From Notolepis coatsorum (Eukaryota > Chordata > Actinopteri > Aulopiformes > Paralepididae), in assembly GCA_963971535.1 (NCBI GenBank), contig OZ020592.1, positions 125,209,937 to 125,273,936 of the forward strand: 64,000 nucleotides of DNA. The letters run 5' to 3'. The notes beneath the pieces are model-generated. The model had not been told where the DNA came from and did not search any database. It was given only the letters and a program-made list of their open reading frames with translations. Both the position numbers and the translations under genes were made by a program. This document shows positions 34,304 through 44,700 of this stretch, in pieces; the first letter of the stretch is position 1; the number at the start of each line of letters is the position of its first letter.

Positions 34304-34549
34304 CTGAGTCAGAGCGGTCACGCGGTTCTCGTTGGGGAACAGCGGGGGGTCCTCCCCCACCTGGAAGTCGAAGTAGACAGTCTTGTGCGTGAAGGTGGAG
34401 AACTCGTTGCTGAAGCAGAACTTGAAGGTCCCGTTCTTGGCAGCCGTGAAGGTGAAGCTGTCGTACTGCTTCTTCATCTCCTTGTAGAGGACGGTGCCGT
34501 CGGGGTCCTCCAGGCGGCAGTCCACGTCATAATGGCCGCCCGTCACCAC
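34304..34549 (-). CDS. tmed7: TMED7, exon 2 (GOLD domain)
   Basis: Encodes 82 residues (54-135), most of the lumenal GOLD domain: [40 protein letters not shown] and [20 protein letters not shown]. Conserved Cys residues fit the domain disulphide, and NGT (about residue 92) is an N-glycosylation sequon. Acceptor CCCCAG|GTGGTG and donor CTCAG|GTGAGT are both canonical, and the exon is in phase 0 at each end. The frame joins exon 1 and exon 3 without adjustment. The GOLD domain selects cargo and mediates p24 oligomerisation in the secretory pathway. Confidence 0.95.
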
Positions 34550-34576
34550 CTGGGGGGTAGGGGCATACAGACGAGA

Positions 34577-34867
34577 GCGTTGGCGACGCCGCCTCCTCAC
34601 TGGCTAACACATGTGTCGATCAGTGGGAAGATGGAAAGTGATTTGGTCCCGTTTTCACAAAACGGATGTCAGCCAATCACATATGTGTCATACGTAAAAG
34701 CCACGCCTGCCTTTAACTAAGATTAAGATTCCAATGAGATTATTCACAAGGATGCGTGTTAAAAATCTATTTCAGGAACATCACCTCATCTTAGAAATCA
34801 TAATTCAGCAGAGAAAAAAGAGGGGAACTTAATGTTTATCTCTTTTCCTCCCAATAAACTGGATCTA
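34577..34867. repeat. 300-bp repeat flanking tmed7, copy 2
   Basis: Copy of 30243-30547 in the same orientation. It starts about 27 bases upstream of the exon 2 acceptor, so it lies where the branch point of that intron should be. Confidence 0.65.
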
Positions 34868-35104
34868 TATTGTTTACACTGCTTATTTTTATCTTTACTA
34901 TAACTTCATTGCTTATATTTATGTTAATGTTGTTACGATACCAACATTTTGATACCGATACCAGCCAAGTATCACGATACTGGTTCTAAAACGATACCAC
35001 AGCAAAAACCTAAAATATCAGGAAAAGTAATGGAATGTAATATTAGATGACAGAACATGGAAAATTCTTTATATAATTATTTTAATTAATAACATATATT
35101 TTAT
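34868..35104. other. no gene seen
   Basis: AT-rich tmed7 intron 1 sequence, with a hAT-like interior phrase (GATACCGATACCAGCC-like, about 34952). The LINE begins to its right. Confidence 0.4.
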
Positions 35105-36258
35105 ATTACTTGAACGACCACATCAAACAAGAGGTGGACGCGGGCAAATAATGCGGCATGGTCATGCTGGACCTACAAAAGGCCTTCGACACTGTCAATC
35201 ACACCATTCTGATTGACAAGCTAAAAGCAATTGGTTTTGATAGTTTATCAGTGAGCTGGATACAATCCTACCTGGAGGGGAGGGAACAGATGGTGGAGGT
35301 AAACGGTACCCTATCCCCCCCCCCCTCACAGTGAGCTGTGGTGTTCCACAAGGAAGCATACTAGGACCGCTACTATTCCTAATTTATGCAAATTACATGT
35401 CGTCAGCTTGTGACTGCAACTTGTTCCTGTTTGCGGACGACTCAGCCCTGCTGGTCTCTGACAAGAACAAGTTACAGGTTGAAAAAGCCCTCAGCTCGGA
35501 ACTAGGCAAAATCTGCATATGGCTCGCCGACAACAAACTATCATTACACATGGGCAAAACAGAGTCCATTCTCTTCGGTTCAAATAACAAACTCAGCAAG
35601 ACCGACGGCTTCTCGGTTACAGTGGGTGACAATATTATCACAAGGAAAGATGAAATTACCTACCTGGGTTCCATCCTAGAGGCTAATCTTTCCTGTGACA
35701 AAATGGCATCCAATGTAATAAAAAAAGTCAACCAACGAACGCGATTCTTGTACCGGATCTCCTCTCTGGTAAAAGAATACCCTGAAGACTCTAGCAGGAG
35801 CACTCATTCAAGGGTACTACGACTATGCTTGCACCTCATGGTACCAAAGCACCTCAAAGGCACTAAAAAACAAATTACAAACATCTCAAAACAAGCTAGT
35901 CAGACTACTGCTTGACCTGGGCCCCGTTCCCCGTACCTGGATAACTGAGTTAGCCGGATAACTTTCGGTCAAGCCTGACTTAAGCCGGACCTTTCTGTTC
36001 CCTGACGCGCGATTGTCTAAATCACCATGACAACAGATCAAAAAGTTTGAGCCTGGTCGAGAGCAGGGTTAAGTTCAAGTTAGCCGGATGAACCATGGCC
36101 ACGCCCCCGCAAAGAAGTGACAGCTCGTTTCCTGAAATGATACAGTCTAGAGATCCCATTATACCATTCTGAATTACGTTTCTGTGCTTCGTTTTCCTAG
36201 AGGGGGCTTTTGAAATGTATAATAATAGAACTAAATGCTGATAATAAATCATATTGAG

Positions 36259-37173
36259 TAGGGATGCCCCGATCACGTTTTTTGCCACCGATCACCGATC
36301 GTCGTGAGCCATATCGGCCGATACCGATCCGATACCGATCGTTTTTGATTAAAAAGAAATTAAAAATTATTTTATATACATTTTTTTTTTTTTTTTTAAT
36401 AAAATATATATATTATATAATTAGACTTGTACTTGTATTATCTGCGAGACATCGCCACCACACAACAAGTCAAAATGCTCGCTATCTGCAAACAGCTCCA
36501 CTGTCTGTGTGTACTCTAGTAGCCTCCAGCTACCAAAAAGGATTCTCCGGCGCTGCAGCGGGACCCTATTGGTAACGTTATGCTTTGGTCATTTAACATT
36601 CAGCAAGCCCTCAGCTCGAATACGCATTCAATCAATGTTATAAGACATTGATATCAGGAGCTATCTGTAGCTACTGCTAGCCGGCTAGATGACGTTAAGA
36701 CAACTATTTAGTTCAATCGGACATTTCGTTTTGAACAGTGAATTAACGTCAGCTAACGCGAGCTAACGGAGGTATCAACATGCACTACAAGACTTGCTGG
36801 AGCATTTGTTGATATCAGGAGCTATCGGTAGCTAGCCGGCTAAATACCGTTAGACAATGCCTACTAAAAGTGAATAGTTGACTGGGTAATTTTGTTTAAA
36901 CAGTAACGATAGCTAGGTAGCTAACGTTAGCTCAGGTCGAATGCACTATCTACTCAGCAGAGGCTGTGTTTACAAACTCTACACGGGTACGGGCGGGGCT
37001 AGGGAGGAGGAGCAGTTTGCAGGTCCTGTGCGTCTGAGACAAGCGAGTGAGATATCCACTTGATCAGTTTCCGCGATCGGCGAATATGACTAATTATCGG
37101 AATTCCCCGATCGCATATTTATACTAATTATCGGCCGATAACGATCGGTGGCCGATCGATCGGGGCATCCCTA
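36259..37173. mobile_element. hAT element, TAGGGATGCCCCGATC family, second copy
   Basis: Inverted ends TAGGGATGCCCCGATC, with a perfect 8-bp duplication ATATTGAG (36251-36258 and 37174-37181). It is shorter than the copy at 3017-4853 because that one carries a nested element. The shared interior includes ATATCAGGAGCTATC. Confidence 0.9.
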
Positions 37174-37485
37174 ATATTGAGCCTATAGATTTACTTTGTC
37201 CTAAATAAAATAATGCACGTCATATACGGCGCTCGGAGTCGCGATACACGCTGCATGTGGTTATTTTAATAAGTGTCTATGCGGGGATTGTGGATTATGT
37301 GTGATATTGTAACTGGGATTAAAATGTCTGATGAGATGCGCTGTTTGACGGATTTGAGAAATTGAATGAGCCGTTGACGTCACATTAATGCATTTGAGAA
37401 TAAAGAGATAAAACTTCATTCAAAAGAAAATATTCTAAACACGGGTCTCTCCTCCATTAATGGCTAAACAATGAATTTATCCCGT

Positions 37486-37780
37486 CTGGCACAGTGGCGC
37501 AGCGGTAGTGCTCAATCCTGGCAACCGGGCGACCGGTGTTCGAAACCCGCGTTTCCAATATAATTTTTTGGAATATAATATTAATGATGATACGCAAAAG
37601 TAGCCTAGTTTTAAGTTAAAATATTATAAATCTACATGCATTGAGGATGTCATTCTTTATATAGCTCTCAACGTGCACCAAATTGAATTATTCCTACATT
37701 GCAAAAAGAAGGAAAGTCTAGGATTCGAACCCCGGTCGTCTGCGTGAAAGTCAAAAGAAGAAACCGTTACACCACAGTAC
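37486..37780. repeat. two-headed tRNA-like element
   Basis: The left end is a forward tRNA-like unit with A-box TGGCGCAGCGG (37495-37505) and B-box-like GTGTTCGAAACCC (about 37536-37548). The right end is a minus-strand tRNA-like unit with B-box GGGGTTCGAATCC (37721-37733, read on minus) and TGTGGTGTAACGG (37764-37776). The middle (CATTCTTTATATAGCTCTCA) is shared with the palindrome at 22437-22795, and the left body with about 8224-8297. Here the two heads are different tRNA types. Confidence 0.65.
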
Positions 37781-39112
37781 AGATAAGTAAAAGATCCACC
37801 ATACATCAATCAATGGGTAAGAGAGCCGTATCCTTATTCTGTATAATTGTATAATTATTTTCGCTAGCAAGATCTCATTTGATTATCCATTCCATAAACC
37901 TACTGCCAGCAGGCAAGTTTAAAGAAATATAATCTGATTGATTGGGGTAATGAGGGACTTAAAATTAGCCTATAGATAACGCATTTAACTTGTCGGCGAG
38001 GCGATTGAGCCGTAATGCAATCTGTTAATAAAGTTTTAAATCAATTAATCAATCAATGCCGTTAGAGAATCAGGATCTCTGCTATCGATACGTGCTGGCT
38101 TTTCAACTGAAGCGGCCGCGCGCACTTATCCTGGGTCTCAAGTCTGGTTTGAGTTAACGAGACTGAATCCACCTTCGAGGAACAGGAAAATCCCGGCTTC
38201 AAACATCGGGTTAACTGAATCTGGATAATGGGACTCTTGATCGACTTAGTTGAACCAGGTACGGGGAATAGGGCCCTGACTCCTAGAACCCACCTCACCC
38301 CTGCCCACTTTGACAACCTAGGATGGCTTAGAGTAGACGACAGAGTACAGCAACTTGCAATGGGCCTGGTCTACAAGATACACTACGCGACCAAGGTACC
38401 CATGTACATGTCAAAATACTTCCCAAAGGTCAGTGAATACCACGATCACAACACCAGAGGGAGCTCCACAAATCATGTAAAACCCAGATTCGGCTCAAAC
38501 AAGGGACTAAACACGTTTCGCAATTATGCCACATCAATGTGGAACGCCCTACCTAAAGCTGTAAAGGAATGTGAATCACTACCCACTTTCAAAAACACTC
38601 CAAAAAACACCTACGTGAGACTGCAATTCGAAACTGGCCCCTACAAATGTCCTAACCTAGTTGTACAGTAAATGACCAAGTAAGGCTTTGTCAGTATTCC
38701 AATGTACAGTGTAAAATGTGTGTGTGTGTCCTACCCAACCCCCCCCCCCCCCCACCTCCAATGTACAGCCCTCACCCACACACCCAACCCTACCCCACCC
38801 ACCCAACCTCCTCCAATGTACAGTTTCTATGCCAAATGTATATACACTCTTTTTCTGGACACTTTTGTATCACAAACAGTACTGTATTTGCAAATCTGAT
38901 ATGTCATAAATGTATAGATGTAGCAGTACTGTCTATCTGTATGTCATGTATGTCATATATGTTATGATGAATTGAAAATGGGGGACCCTGATCATGTAAA
39001 CAAGACGAAAGTCTTTCTCTGGTCTGCATCCCCTTAACAATTGTATGTACTGAGCTGTACTGTACAGTACCCATTCTGCAATCTGTTAATAAACTTTTCA
39101 ATCAATCAATCA

Positions 39113-39892
39113 CAGGAAGCAACAAGGTTTTTGGGAAATGTAATCTTATGAGAATTAGGCTACCGTTTGTTTCATCAGTGGTCTCATTTGTTTACTGTAA
39201 TTATACCATGGAATCACAACCAATCTGACTATGATATCTTTTGTTGAAAATCCTCCTTGTAGTAGCTACTAGCTGCTGTTGGAGAATTTGAAAATTGAAA
39301 TGACTTGTCAGGGCATGAAACCAATGATCCGTGGATCTTTAGAAATCAAGACTCAATAACGGACATAGCCGTCAGTGCTAAATATAATTGTGACACCCCG
39401 AGCATTGGATATGGGAGAATAAAAACAGAGCTACCTAACTAATTCATAAGCATTTATCATTTATTGGGATTCAGATAAAAAGGTAATATTGTGCAAATAG
39501 GCGCTATATAATTTACTCCTGAAGATTTAAAGGTGCTTTAAGTGGTATTTCTTTGTTCAAATAAGTGTTACGTAACTCTACATTCCAACAGCCATCACTG
39601 ATAGTGTGTTTGGTCAGTAACATGAGTCTCCCAGTCGCTCCACTCTGCAGTAAACAGAAAATATTTGTAAGATAAAAAAAAAAAATTGCAGTGTGGAGTT
39701 CACTCTCCTGGTTGGATAAAGTAATAATAAACTTTATTTGTATAGCACCTTTCATACAGAAATTGGGAGCAGGATACCAGAAAATGTATTTTCAGTTTCC
39801 TGCAGAGGGACTGGGAGATCCATGTGACTGACCAAACTCACTCTTATCAGTGATGATAACAAACAGAAAAAAATAACACTTACAGCACCTTT
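39113..39892 (-). other. tmed7 intron 1, no repeat recognised
   Basis: AT-rich sequence between the LINE tail and the minisatellite next to exon 1. No coding or structural signal was recognised. Confidence 0.4.
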
Positions 39893-40014
39893 AACCCTTT
39901 CACTGCCGCACTGCCAAACGGTTAACCCCTTCACTGCGACAATACACAGAAGGTTAACCATCGGTTGTGTGATAGTAAAGGGTTAACCTTCTGTAGTGCG
40001 GCAGTGAAAGGGTT
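39893..40014. repeat. AAAGGGTTAACC minisatellite, locus 3 (palindromic)
   Basis: Two minus-oriented units are followed by two plus-oriented ones, as at locus 2. It lies 50 bases inside tmed7 intron 1, just after the exon 1 donor. Confidence 0.8.
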
Positions 40015-40063
40015 GAGAAAGAAAAATCAAATAAAAAGGGACAGGCGGACACATAACACACAC

Positions 40064-40222
40064 CTGGAATTCCAGTGTACACTTGGTGCTGATGGTGATG
40101 TCTTCATAAAAGCATTGCTTGGCGTTATCCGGCAGCTCGAAGGTCAGTTCAGAACCCAACACCAGCCCGCAGAGCAGCTGGGCCCAGAGCACCTGCAGCA
40201 GCATCCGAACCGAGCCGAGCAT
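40064..40222 (-). CDS. tmed7: TMED7, exon 1 (signal peptide, start of GOLD domain)
   Basis: First coding exon: 53 residues ending EFQ at donor CAG|GTGTGT, phase 0. It encodes a hydrophobic signal peptide ([18 protein letters not shown]), then [18 protein letters not shown] and STKCTLEFQ, the conserved beginning of the TMED7 lumenal domain. Start at 40222 (MLGSVRM..) or the internal Met at 40204; both leave the signal peptide intact. With exons 2 and 3 the protein is 213 residues, near the roughly 224 of mammalian TMED7. Upstream in-frame codons to 40336 show no family similarity and are probably 5' UTR. Confidence 0.93.
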
Positions 40223-40269
40223 CCTGATGATGGAGAGAAGTGAAACCTGCAGAGACAGATGGATGCAGC

Positions 40270-40608
40270 TGACTGACTGATGGGGCGAGGAGGGTGACAT
40301 TAAATAACAAACAACGATTACAAAGCATTTCCGCAAACATCAGCGATAGGAATTACCAGCTTAACCCTTTCACTGCCACACGGCAGACGGTTAGCCCTTT
40401 AGTCTTTACTATCGGGTAACCGTCGGTAGTGTGATAGTAAAGGGTTAACCTGCTGTCGTGTGGCAGTGAAAAGGTTAACCTGCTGTCGTGTGGCAGTGAA
40501 AGGGTTAACCTTCTGTGTATTGTCGCGAGGGTGACATTCAATAACAAACAAAAAAACGGTTACAAAGCATTTCCGCAAACACCAGCGATATGAATTAGCA
40601 GCTTAATT
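40270..40608. repeat. duplicated 80-bp block around a minisatellite upstream of tmed7
   Basis: GGGTGACATTAAATAACAAA..GCATTTCCGCAAACATCAGC (about 40288-40362) recurs at about 40530-40608 in direct orientation. Between the copies lies the fourth AAAGGGTTAACC minisatellite (40362-40521), again with units in both orientations. This is immediately upstream of tmed7 exon 1. Confidence 0.75.
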
Positions 40609-41033
40609 GCTAACAGCGTTAACACGCTAGTTTAGAGCTAGCTAGCCGACCATACAGGAGAGCAAACCACTCGCGTTTGGCTACTTTTACATTTATTGTA
40701 ATACCCATCGGACTATATGTCCACATGTATAGTAATGATCTAAATAAATGTAAACTCAAACATTTACACTACTAGGGTTCAGTATATGTGTTTAGCTCGG
40801 TGTTAGCTAGCTGCTCACCTCAGACCGCTCGAACCCGGATGTTAGAGAAGCAGAGAGACGTAGCGTCACCGTGCCGTGCTGACGTGTTGGCCCATCGCCC
40901 TCTGCCATTGGTCCAGATCAGCACAGGAAGCGCTAACGACACATGGGCTGCGTGCTTGATTACATATGCACGCCGCATTTCTCGGAGACGCTCTCTGATT
41001 GGCCGACGCCTGTTTCTACACTGGTTAAGTGTA
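40609..41033. promoter_or_regulatory. tmed7 upstream region, promoter not resolved
   Basis: Contains GC-richer sequence at 40840-40930 and an inverted-repeat copy of CATTTCTCGGAGACGCTCTC (40975-41000) that recurs around 41200 and 41280. A tmed7 promoter is expected within a few hundred bases of 40222, but no specific element could be fixed. Confidence 0.3.
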
Positions 41034-41495
41034 GGCACTCTTCGAAGTTGGTTAAGGTTAGAGTTTGTCTTAGAGCATGGCGATAGAACGCCAGGTAGTT
41101 TGCAGGCTGTTTGACGAGGAAATGGGCAAAGACACAGCTCGTCACGGATTGGGCAAACGCGTCAGTGGCCAATCAGAGAGCATCAGTCAGTGCCAATCAG
41201 AGAGCGTCTCCGAGAAATGCGGCGTGCATATGTAATCACGCGGGCTGCGTGCGTGTATACCAAACCCAGCCGCATTTCTCGGAGACGCTCTCTGATTGGC
41301 ACTGACTGACGCTCTCTGATAGGCCACTGACGCGTTTGGCCAATCCGTGACGAGCTGTGTCTTTGCCCATTTCCACGTCAAACAGCCTGCAAACCATAGA
41401 TATATATAGATATCTATGCTGAAATTTCCTGCAAACTACCTGGCGTTCTATCGCCATGCTCTAAGACAAACTCTAACCTTAACCAACTTCGAAAG

Positions 41496-41680
41496 TGTCA
41501 TAGTATTGTTAACTGACTACAAGAGGAGTATACGTTACGACATGTTTACGACAGTTACAGTAAGTGGGAGTGGCGCGAGAGGCAGGTATTGTTGGGATTG
41601 AGGAACCACCTGAGGTAGTAATAAAGCGTCTTGTTTACCAACCAACTGTTCCGTTGTCCGTTAATATCTAAGATATTACA
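41496..41680 (+). repeat. 5' LTR of the Ty3/gypsy element
   Basis: 185 bp, starting TGTCATAG and ending ATATTACA. It contains AATAAAGCG near 41621, a likely poly(A) signal. No TATA box of standard form is obvious. Confidence 0.95.
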
Positions 41681-41698
41681 TGGTGTCAGAAGTGGTCG
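41681..41698 (+). other. primer-binding site of the Ty3/gypsy element
   Basis: TGGTGTCAGAAGTGG follows the 5' LTR with no gap. The TGG pairs with a tRNA 3' CCA. The primer tRNA is not assigned. Only 21 bases separate the LTR from the Gag-Pol start codon. Confidence 0.7.
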
Positions 41699-41701
41699 AG
41701 G

Positions 41702-44700
41702 ATGGCAAAGTTTCAACCACCAGAGAGTTTTTGTTTCGAGAAACCCGCCGAATGGTCAGACTGGAAGAAACGGTTTACACGGTACAGGACAGCTACTAAA
41801 TTGGACAAAGAAGAAGGTCCAGTTCAAGTAAGCACGCTGGTGTATGCGCTCGGGAAGGAAGCAGAGAACATTCTCAGCTCTTTTACCTACGGGGAAGAGG
41901 AAGATGACTCGCAGTATGATGTTATACTGGCGAAATTTGATGCATATTTCATCCCGAGACGCAACGTTATACATGAACGGGCGTGTTTCAACCAGAGAGT
42001 GCAGCGTGCGGGAGAGCGCGCAGAGACATTCATCCGCGCACTATATGAGCTGTCGGAACATTGCAACTTCGGAACGGCTCGTGAGGAAAACATAAGAGAC
42101 AGAATCGTGGTGGGGATTCTAGATAAGGGTCTGTCTCAGAGGCTACAGCTGATCCCTAACCTCACTCTGGAGATGACTGTACAAGAGACGCGTCAATCAG
42201 AGGAGGTAAAAGCTCAAGTTAACCAGCAGGGGGAGCAGGCTTACGCTGTGCAAGAAGTAGCACAACGGCATAACAGAGGTGCAACACAGAAGTGGCGGCA
42301 CCCACAGAGAGAGAGGCGCCAGGAGAGAGAGAGTGAGAATGACCACAGGAAGTGCTGGCGGTGCGGCAAAATGCCACACAGTCAGCAGGATGACTGCCCA
42401 GCAAGGAGGTCTAACTGCAATAATTGTGGGAAGAGTGGACACTGGGGAAAAGTGTGCAAAAGCAAGCAGGTGAGGGAAGTGACTGAGGGTGAGGGATCAG
42501 AAGATGGACAGTATTATTATCTGGGCTCAGTTAATAGCATACCTCAAAATGATAATGAATGGACAGTCACATTAGAGATTGGCAGCTCACCTGTAGAATT
42601 TAAAATAGATACTGGAGCCGATTGTTGTATCATAAGTGAAACTGTGTACAAAACACTGGAGCCAAAACGGGTCCTACAGAGGCCAAAGAAGGTGCTGAGT
42701 GGTCCAGGGGGTGGATTGAACTGTTTAGGGCAGTTTATGACTCAGACCAGCTACAAGGGGAAAACATACACATGCAGGCTCTATGTCATTAGGGGGCAGA
42801 GTGTGAATAACCTACTCAGCAGGCCAGTAGCTGTAGCTATGGGGTTAGTAAAGCGAGTGGGCGAGGTCAACACCAGTGAACAGGAGTTTGGCCTACTGAA
42901 AACACAGCCTGTGAAGATAGCTCTAAAGGACAATGCCCAGCCCTATGCAGTATGCACAGCACGCCGGGTCCCCATACCGCTCCTGAGTGCAGTGAAAGAG
43001 GAGTTGGAGAGGATGGAAGCCAACGACATCATTGAAGCCGTGACTGACCCAACAGAGTGGTGCGCACCCATGGTGCCAGTCCCGAAAAAGTCTGGAAGAG
43101 CACGCATCTGTGTGGACTTAAAGAAGCTTAATAAGGCTGTCAAAAGGGAGAGATTCATCTTGCCGACATCAGAGGGGATGGTAGCTCAGCTCAGCGGCTC
43201 CACAGTCTTCTCATCACTTGACGCAGCGTCAGGGTTCTGGCAGATCCCACTGGACAAAGACAGCCAGAGGTTAACCACCTTCATCACACCGTACGGAAGG
43301 TACTGTTTCAAACGTCTTCCCTTTGGGATAAGCAGTGCACCTGAGATATTTCAGAGGAAGATGGTGGAGACGCTGGAAGGGCTGGACGGCGTTGCCGTCT
43401 ACATGGACGACATCATCATCCATGGCAGCAACACCAGCGAACATGATGAGCGGCTGCAGAAGGTTCTGGATCGGCTAGAGTCTGCAGGCCTGAAGCTGAA
43501 CGATGAGAAGTGTGTGCTGAGAAAGGAGGAGCTGCACTTCCTGGGTCAGGTGATCAACAAAGATGGTGTACGACCCGACCCAGCCAAAGTGTCTGCAGTC
43601 AGCAAACTGGAACCACCAGAAAACGTGCAGGAACTAAAGAGAGCACTCGGCATGATCAATTACCTGGGGAAATATATTCCAGACCTCGCCACAGTGGGCC
43701 AGCCACTATATGCACTGTTAAAAGCAGACTCAGTGTGGATGTGGGGTCCGGCGCAACAAGCAGCCTTTGAGCGAGTTAAAGAGCTCCTCACAACGTCACC
43801 TACCCTGGTGTACTATGATGTTAACAGGAGCACAGTGGTCTCAGCAGACGCAAGCAGTTATGGGATAGGCGGTGTCCTGCTGCAGCTCCATGGCGAGGAC
43901 TGGAGACCAGTAGCATACTGCTCAAGGCGACTGAGCGACGCTGAAACCAGGTACGCTCAGATAGAGAAAGAGTGCCTGGCGAGCGTGTGGGCGTGTGAGA
44001 GGTTTCAGATGTATCTCTATGGCCTGCCAGCATTCAAACTGATTACGGATCACAAACCCCTCATCCCACTGATGAACTCCAGGGATCTCGACAATGTGCC
44101 ACTCCGCTGCCAGCGACTCCTCATGCGGTTGATGAGGTTCAACCCGGAGGCTGAGTATGCACCGGGGAAAACGCTGGTGGTGGCAGACACACTGTCCAGG
44201 AGCCCACAGGCAGACAAGGGGCTCAGTAGGGACACAGACGTGGAGTGTTACGTAGCAGCTGTGATGAGCAACATTCCAGCATCGCCGAAAAAGATAGACA
44301 GCATCCACGCGGAGACGGCGGCGGACGAGCAGCTCCAAGAAGTGATCAGGTACATACAAGAGGGGTGGCCTGAACACCTAGCACATATAAACACCTGTGT
44401 TAGGGAGTACTTTCCCGTTAGGAACGAACTGTCTATGCACGATGGGGTAGTGACCAGAGGGAGTAGAATAGTGATACCAGGGAGATTGAGGTCGGATATA
44501 CTAGAACGCATACATGAGGGCCATCAAGGTCTTAACAAGTGCAGAGACAGGGCCAACACTTCGGTGTGGTGGCCTGGCATAGCCACACAGAACACACACA
44601 AAGTTGAGAACTGCATGTACTGTCGTGAGCAGAGGAGAGCACAGAACAGGGAGCCTCTCCTGTCAACACCTCTCCCAGACAGGCCGTGGAAGAGAATTGG

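Larger units (their letters stand above)
35921..38277. mobile_element. DNA element with GTTCCCCGTACCTGG ends inserted in the LINE
   Basis: Inverted ends GTTCCCCGTACCTGGAT and ..CCAGGTACGGGGAATA. GGGCCC occurs at both junctions and is probably the target sequence. It splits the LINE between DLG and TPRTHL. The interior holds a hAT element (36259-37173) and a tRNA-headed repeat (37486-37780) but no intact transposase. The ends resemble Harbinger-like teleost elements, but the superfamily is not certain. Confidence 0.6.
35105..39112 (+). pseudogene. jockey/CR1-type LINE, 5'-truncated, split by a DNA element
   Basis: Forward pieces (35105-35920 and 38278-39112) encode the reverse transcriptase from MLDLQKAFDTVNHTILIDKL through VPQGSILGPLLFLIY and FADDSALLV (the catalytic ..ADD), then the post-RT region (RTHLTPAHFDNLGWL, RVQQLAMGLVYKIH, SMWNALPKAVKE). 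In-frame stops and shifts exist (for example a TAA near 35146, and a shift near 35790). The 3' UTR ends CAATCTGTTAATAAAC then CAATCAATCAAT. Endonuclease and N-terminus are missing. It lies in tmed7 intron 1 on the opposite strand to the gene. Confidence 0.8.

Noticed and set aside
34085..34720. Plus-strand frame of 211 codons
   Set aside because: Antisense to tmed7 exon 2 plus the adjacent minisatellite.
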